A stretch of 7,307 bases of DNA. Source: JACPLA01 sp035291905 (GTDB taxonomy: Bacteria > Bacteroidota > Ignavibacteria > UBA10030). Under the pieces are notes generated by a model that saw only the letters and a list, made by a program, of their open reading frames with translations, was not told the DNA's origin and did not search any database. Shown here piece by piece: positions 6,198 through 7,307 of the stretch. The translations under genes and the position numbers were made by a program. The stretch spans positions 1-7,307 of the forward strand of contig DATDRF010000270.1 in the NCBI GenBank assembly GCA_035291905.1. Reading direction: 5' to 3'. Position 1 is the stretch's first letter; each line of letters begins with the position of its first letter.

Positions 6198-6959
6198 CTA
6201 GTCCACCCTTCTCATGCTCACTCCGTAGTCGACATTATCCTTCACCCATCGGAGGAAGACACCCTGCTCCTCCACCGGCTTCTCTGCCGCATACAGGGAA
6301 GGATCCTTCCATGAGACCATCACACTCGCATCCTGCGTCCACACTTTCACCCTGCTCCTGGGCACTTTGGTCTGCCAGTTCTTGCCCGTTTCTGCGTTCG
6401 TATAGAGTACGCGAACAGTGATGCTGCGCGAGAGACTCTCAAGGGGCTTCAGTTTGATGCTTCTGAAATCTGTCCTCCCCTCCTTGCGAACATCGGGCAC
6501 ACCGTCGCTGATCATGACGACCGAGATCGGTCGCAGCACCAGCTTCCTGCTGCGGACAGTCATTGCGATCTGTTCAAAGAACGCGTTGTAGTCGGTATAG
6601 GGATTTTCCATTCCCACCGGAAAGATCTCCCGGAGTTTCTGGCCGATCTCTGCAGCGCTTCGGTTCTCAAATGTCTGTTTCGGATAGAACGTCTTGGGCT
6701 CATCGGCCGACGCACCGCCTATTGAGCTGACAAACAGCACGTTGGGAGTTTCGAGGTCGCCCAGCCCGTGCAGGTGCGCGTAAAGATACCGCGAAAGAAA
6801 TTCGATGGCGTCATCGTAATATCCGCTTTTCGTAAAGGAGCCGCTGATATCAACGCCGACAAACATTGATACGCGCGGTTTTTGATCTTCACCCTCGCAT
6901 CCGGCCAGAACCAGAATGACCAGCAAGGTCGGAATGACTCGCTTCATATGTCGTACCAT
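6198..6959 (-). CDS. Von Willebrand factor A-like lipoprotein
   Basis: A 253-aa protein with an N-terminal lipoprotein signal: basic MVRHMKRV, a hydrophobic run, then lipobox LAGC with the acylated Cys at residue 21. Glu follows Cys, not the Asp typical of inner-membrane retention, so an outer-membrane location is plausible. The mature part is a vWA-like fold. The first strand 'VSMFVGVDISGSF' carries the MIDAS DxSxS (Asp37, Ser39, Ser41), Thr122/Asp123 in 'NPYTDYNAFF' fit the second metal loop, and 'SVVMISDGVPD' (Asp152) gives the third. Such domains bind divalent metal and mediate protein-protein contact. The ATG at 6959 is chosen because AAAGGG lies 7 nt upstream; the ATG at 6947 has no Shine-Dalgarno. 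The gene begins 13 nt after the stop of the preceding gene, and its ribosome site lies in that gap, so the two form an operon. It converges with the cytochrome operon. The specific role is unknown. Confidence 0.86.
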   Translation of the reverse strand: MVRHMKRVIPTLLVILVLAGCEGEDQKPRVSMFVGVDISGSFTKSGYYDDAIEFLSRYLYAHLHGLGDLETPNVLFVSSIGGASADEPKTFYPKQTFENRSAAEIGQKLREIFPVGMENPYTDYNAFFEQIAMTVRSRKLVLRPISVVMISDGVPDVRKEGRTDFRSIKLKPLESLSRSITVRVLYTNAETGKNWQTKVPRSRVKVWTQDASVMVSWKDPSLYAAEKPVEEQGVFLRWVKDNVDYGVSMRRVD

Positions 6960-6972
6960 GGGCCTTCCCTTT

Positions 6973-7307
6973 CTATCCTTCCTGCGGCATACTCTGTTTT
7001 GCGGAAGCGAGCCGATCCAGCAGGACACTGGAACTGAGGATTGACTCGATGCTGGTAAACGGCAAGGCAAACAGGTGCCTGCCGCTCACAAGCAGGATGC
7101 AGAAATTAATCGCAGCCGCCACGACCTGGAGCGGTGGAAGCATGAACGCCGCGAGGAGCTCGTCTCCTTTCGCCTTGGTCCATTCCGCGTCTTCCTTGAT
7201 CTTCTTCATATACTCCCCTGAGAACGCCACAAACCGGGTTCCCGCCTGTTCCGCCTGCATCGTAACTCCGAGCCCCTTCCCCTGGATCACAGAGAGGATG
7301 GTGGGGG
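6973..7307 (-). CDS. 3' end of an unrecognised gene for a protein with a hydrophobic segment
   Basis: The last 110 or so codons of a frame that stays open to the window edge, so the true start lies outside. The visible part reads through 'TILSVIQGKGLGVTMQAEQA', a charged stretch 'EYMKKIKEDAEWTKAKGDELL', then a hydrophobic segment of about 20 residues (MLPPLQVVAAAINFCILLVS), and ends SAKQSMPQEG. This suggests a membrane-associated protein with a short polar tail. The GTG at 7290 could in principle be a start, but the frame is open upstream and no ribosome site is seen there. The tight 13-nt spacing to the lipoprotein gene supports a real coding region in the same operon. I do not recognise the family, and misassignment of the frame remains possible. 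Confidence 0.6.
   Translation of the reverse strand, partial: PTILSVIQGKGLGVTMQAEQAGTRFVAFSGEYMKKIKEDAEWTKAKGDELLAAFMLPPLQVVAAAINFCILLVSGRHLFALPFTSIESILSSSVLLDRLASAKQSMPQEG

Noticed and set aside
6960..7070. 37-residue N-terminal extension of the vWA lipoprotein
   Set aside because: It would place the lipoprotein signal internally and overlap the preceding gene. The ATG at 6959 has a ribosome site and gives a correct lipobox position.

Overview
The window suggests the chromosome of a free-living Gram-negative bacterium of moderately high GC. The evidence for this is an exported c-type diheme cytochrome, a lipoprotein with an LAGC lipobox, a soluble multi-PAS hybrid histidine kinase and strong Shine-Dalgarno sites. 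The phylum cannot be fixed from the sequence. Gene content, the scattered palindromic repeat and the AT-rich degenerate spacer fit deltaproteobacteria-like, Nitrospirae-like or other environmental lineages, but that is only an impression. No phage, transposase, CRISPR, tRNA or rRNA genes were seen.

Layout. (1) Positions 1-894, minus strand: an ArsR-family repressor gene followed by the 5' part of an AHSA1/SRPBCC-domain gene, a widely conserved pairing. The ArsR promoter is textbook (TTGACA, 17 bp, TATATT). A perfect 10-4-10 inverted repeat covers its -10 box, predicted transcription start, ribosome binding site and the edge of the start codon, so tight autorepression is likely. A nested palindromic repeat and an AT-rich degenerate stretch separate the two genes. 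(2) Positions 895-1213: non-coding, with no convincing promoter. (3) Positions 1214-3991, plus strand: a 925-residue cytoplasmic hybrid sensor kinase with four PAS domains, HisKA, HATPase and a C-terminal receiver. (4) Positions 3992-6180, plus strand: a strong sigma70-type promoter with an almost 120-nt leader, then a membrane-anchored diheme cytochrome c (561 aa), then a 55-aa membrane or secreted protein with a CxC motif starting 2 nt after the cytochrome stop. A perfect 11-bp-stem intrinsic terminator closes this unit. (5) Positions 6198-7307, minus strand and convergent: a von Willebrand factor A-like lipoprotein with MIDAS residues, preceded by the 3' end of a gene for a protein with one hydrophobic segment. 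The two lie 13 nt apart and look like one operon.

Functional reading. The ArsR/AHSA1 pair is a self-contained regulatory cassette. The kinase probably senses small-molecule or redox signals through its PAS domains; its partner is not in the window, and a link to the cytochrome unit is only positional. The cytochrome unit is the most novel-looking part. About 250 residues of unrecognised, exported, His- and aromatic-rich domain are fused to two mono-heme cytochrome c domains, with a tiny translationally coupled CxC partner. The convergent lipoprotein operon looks like an envelope function of unknown role.
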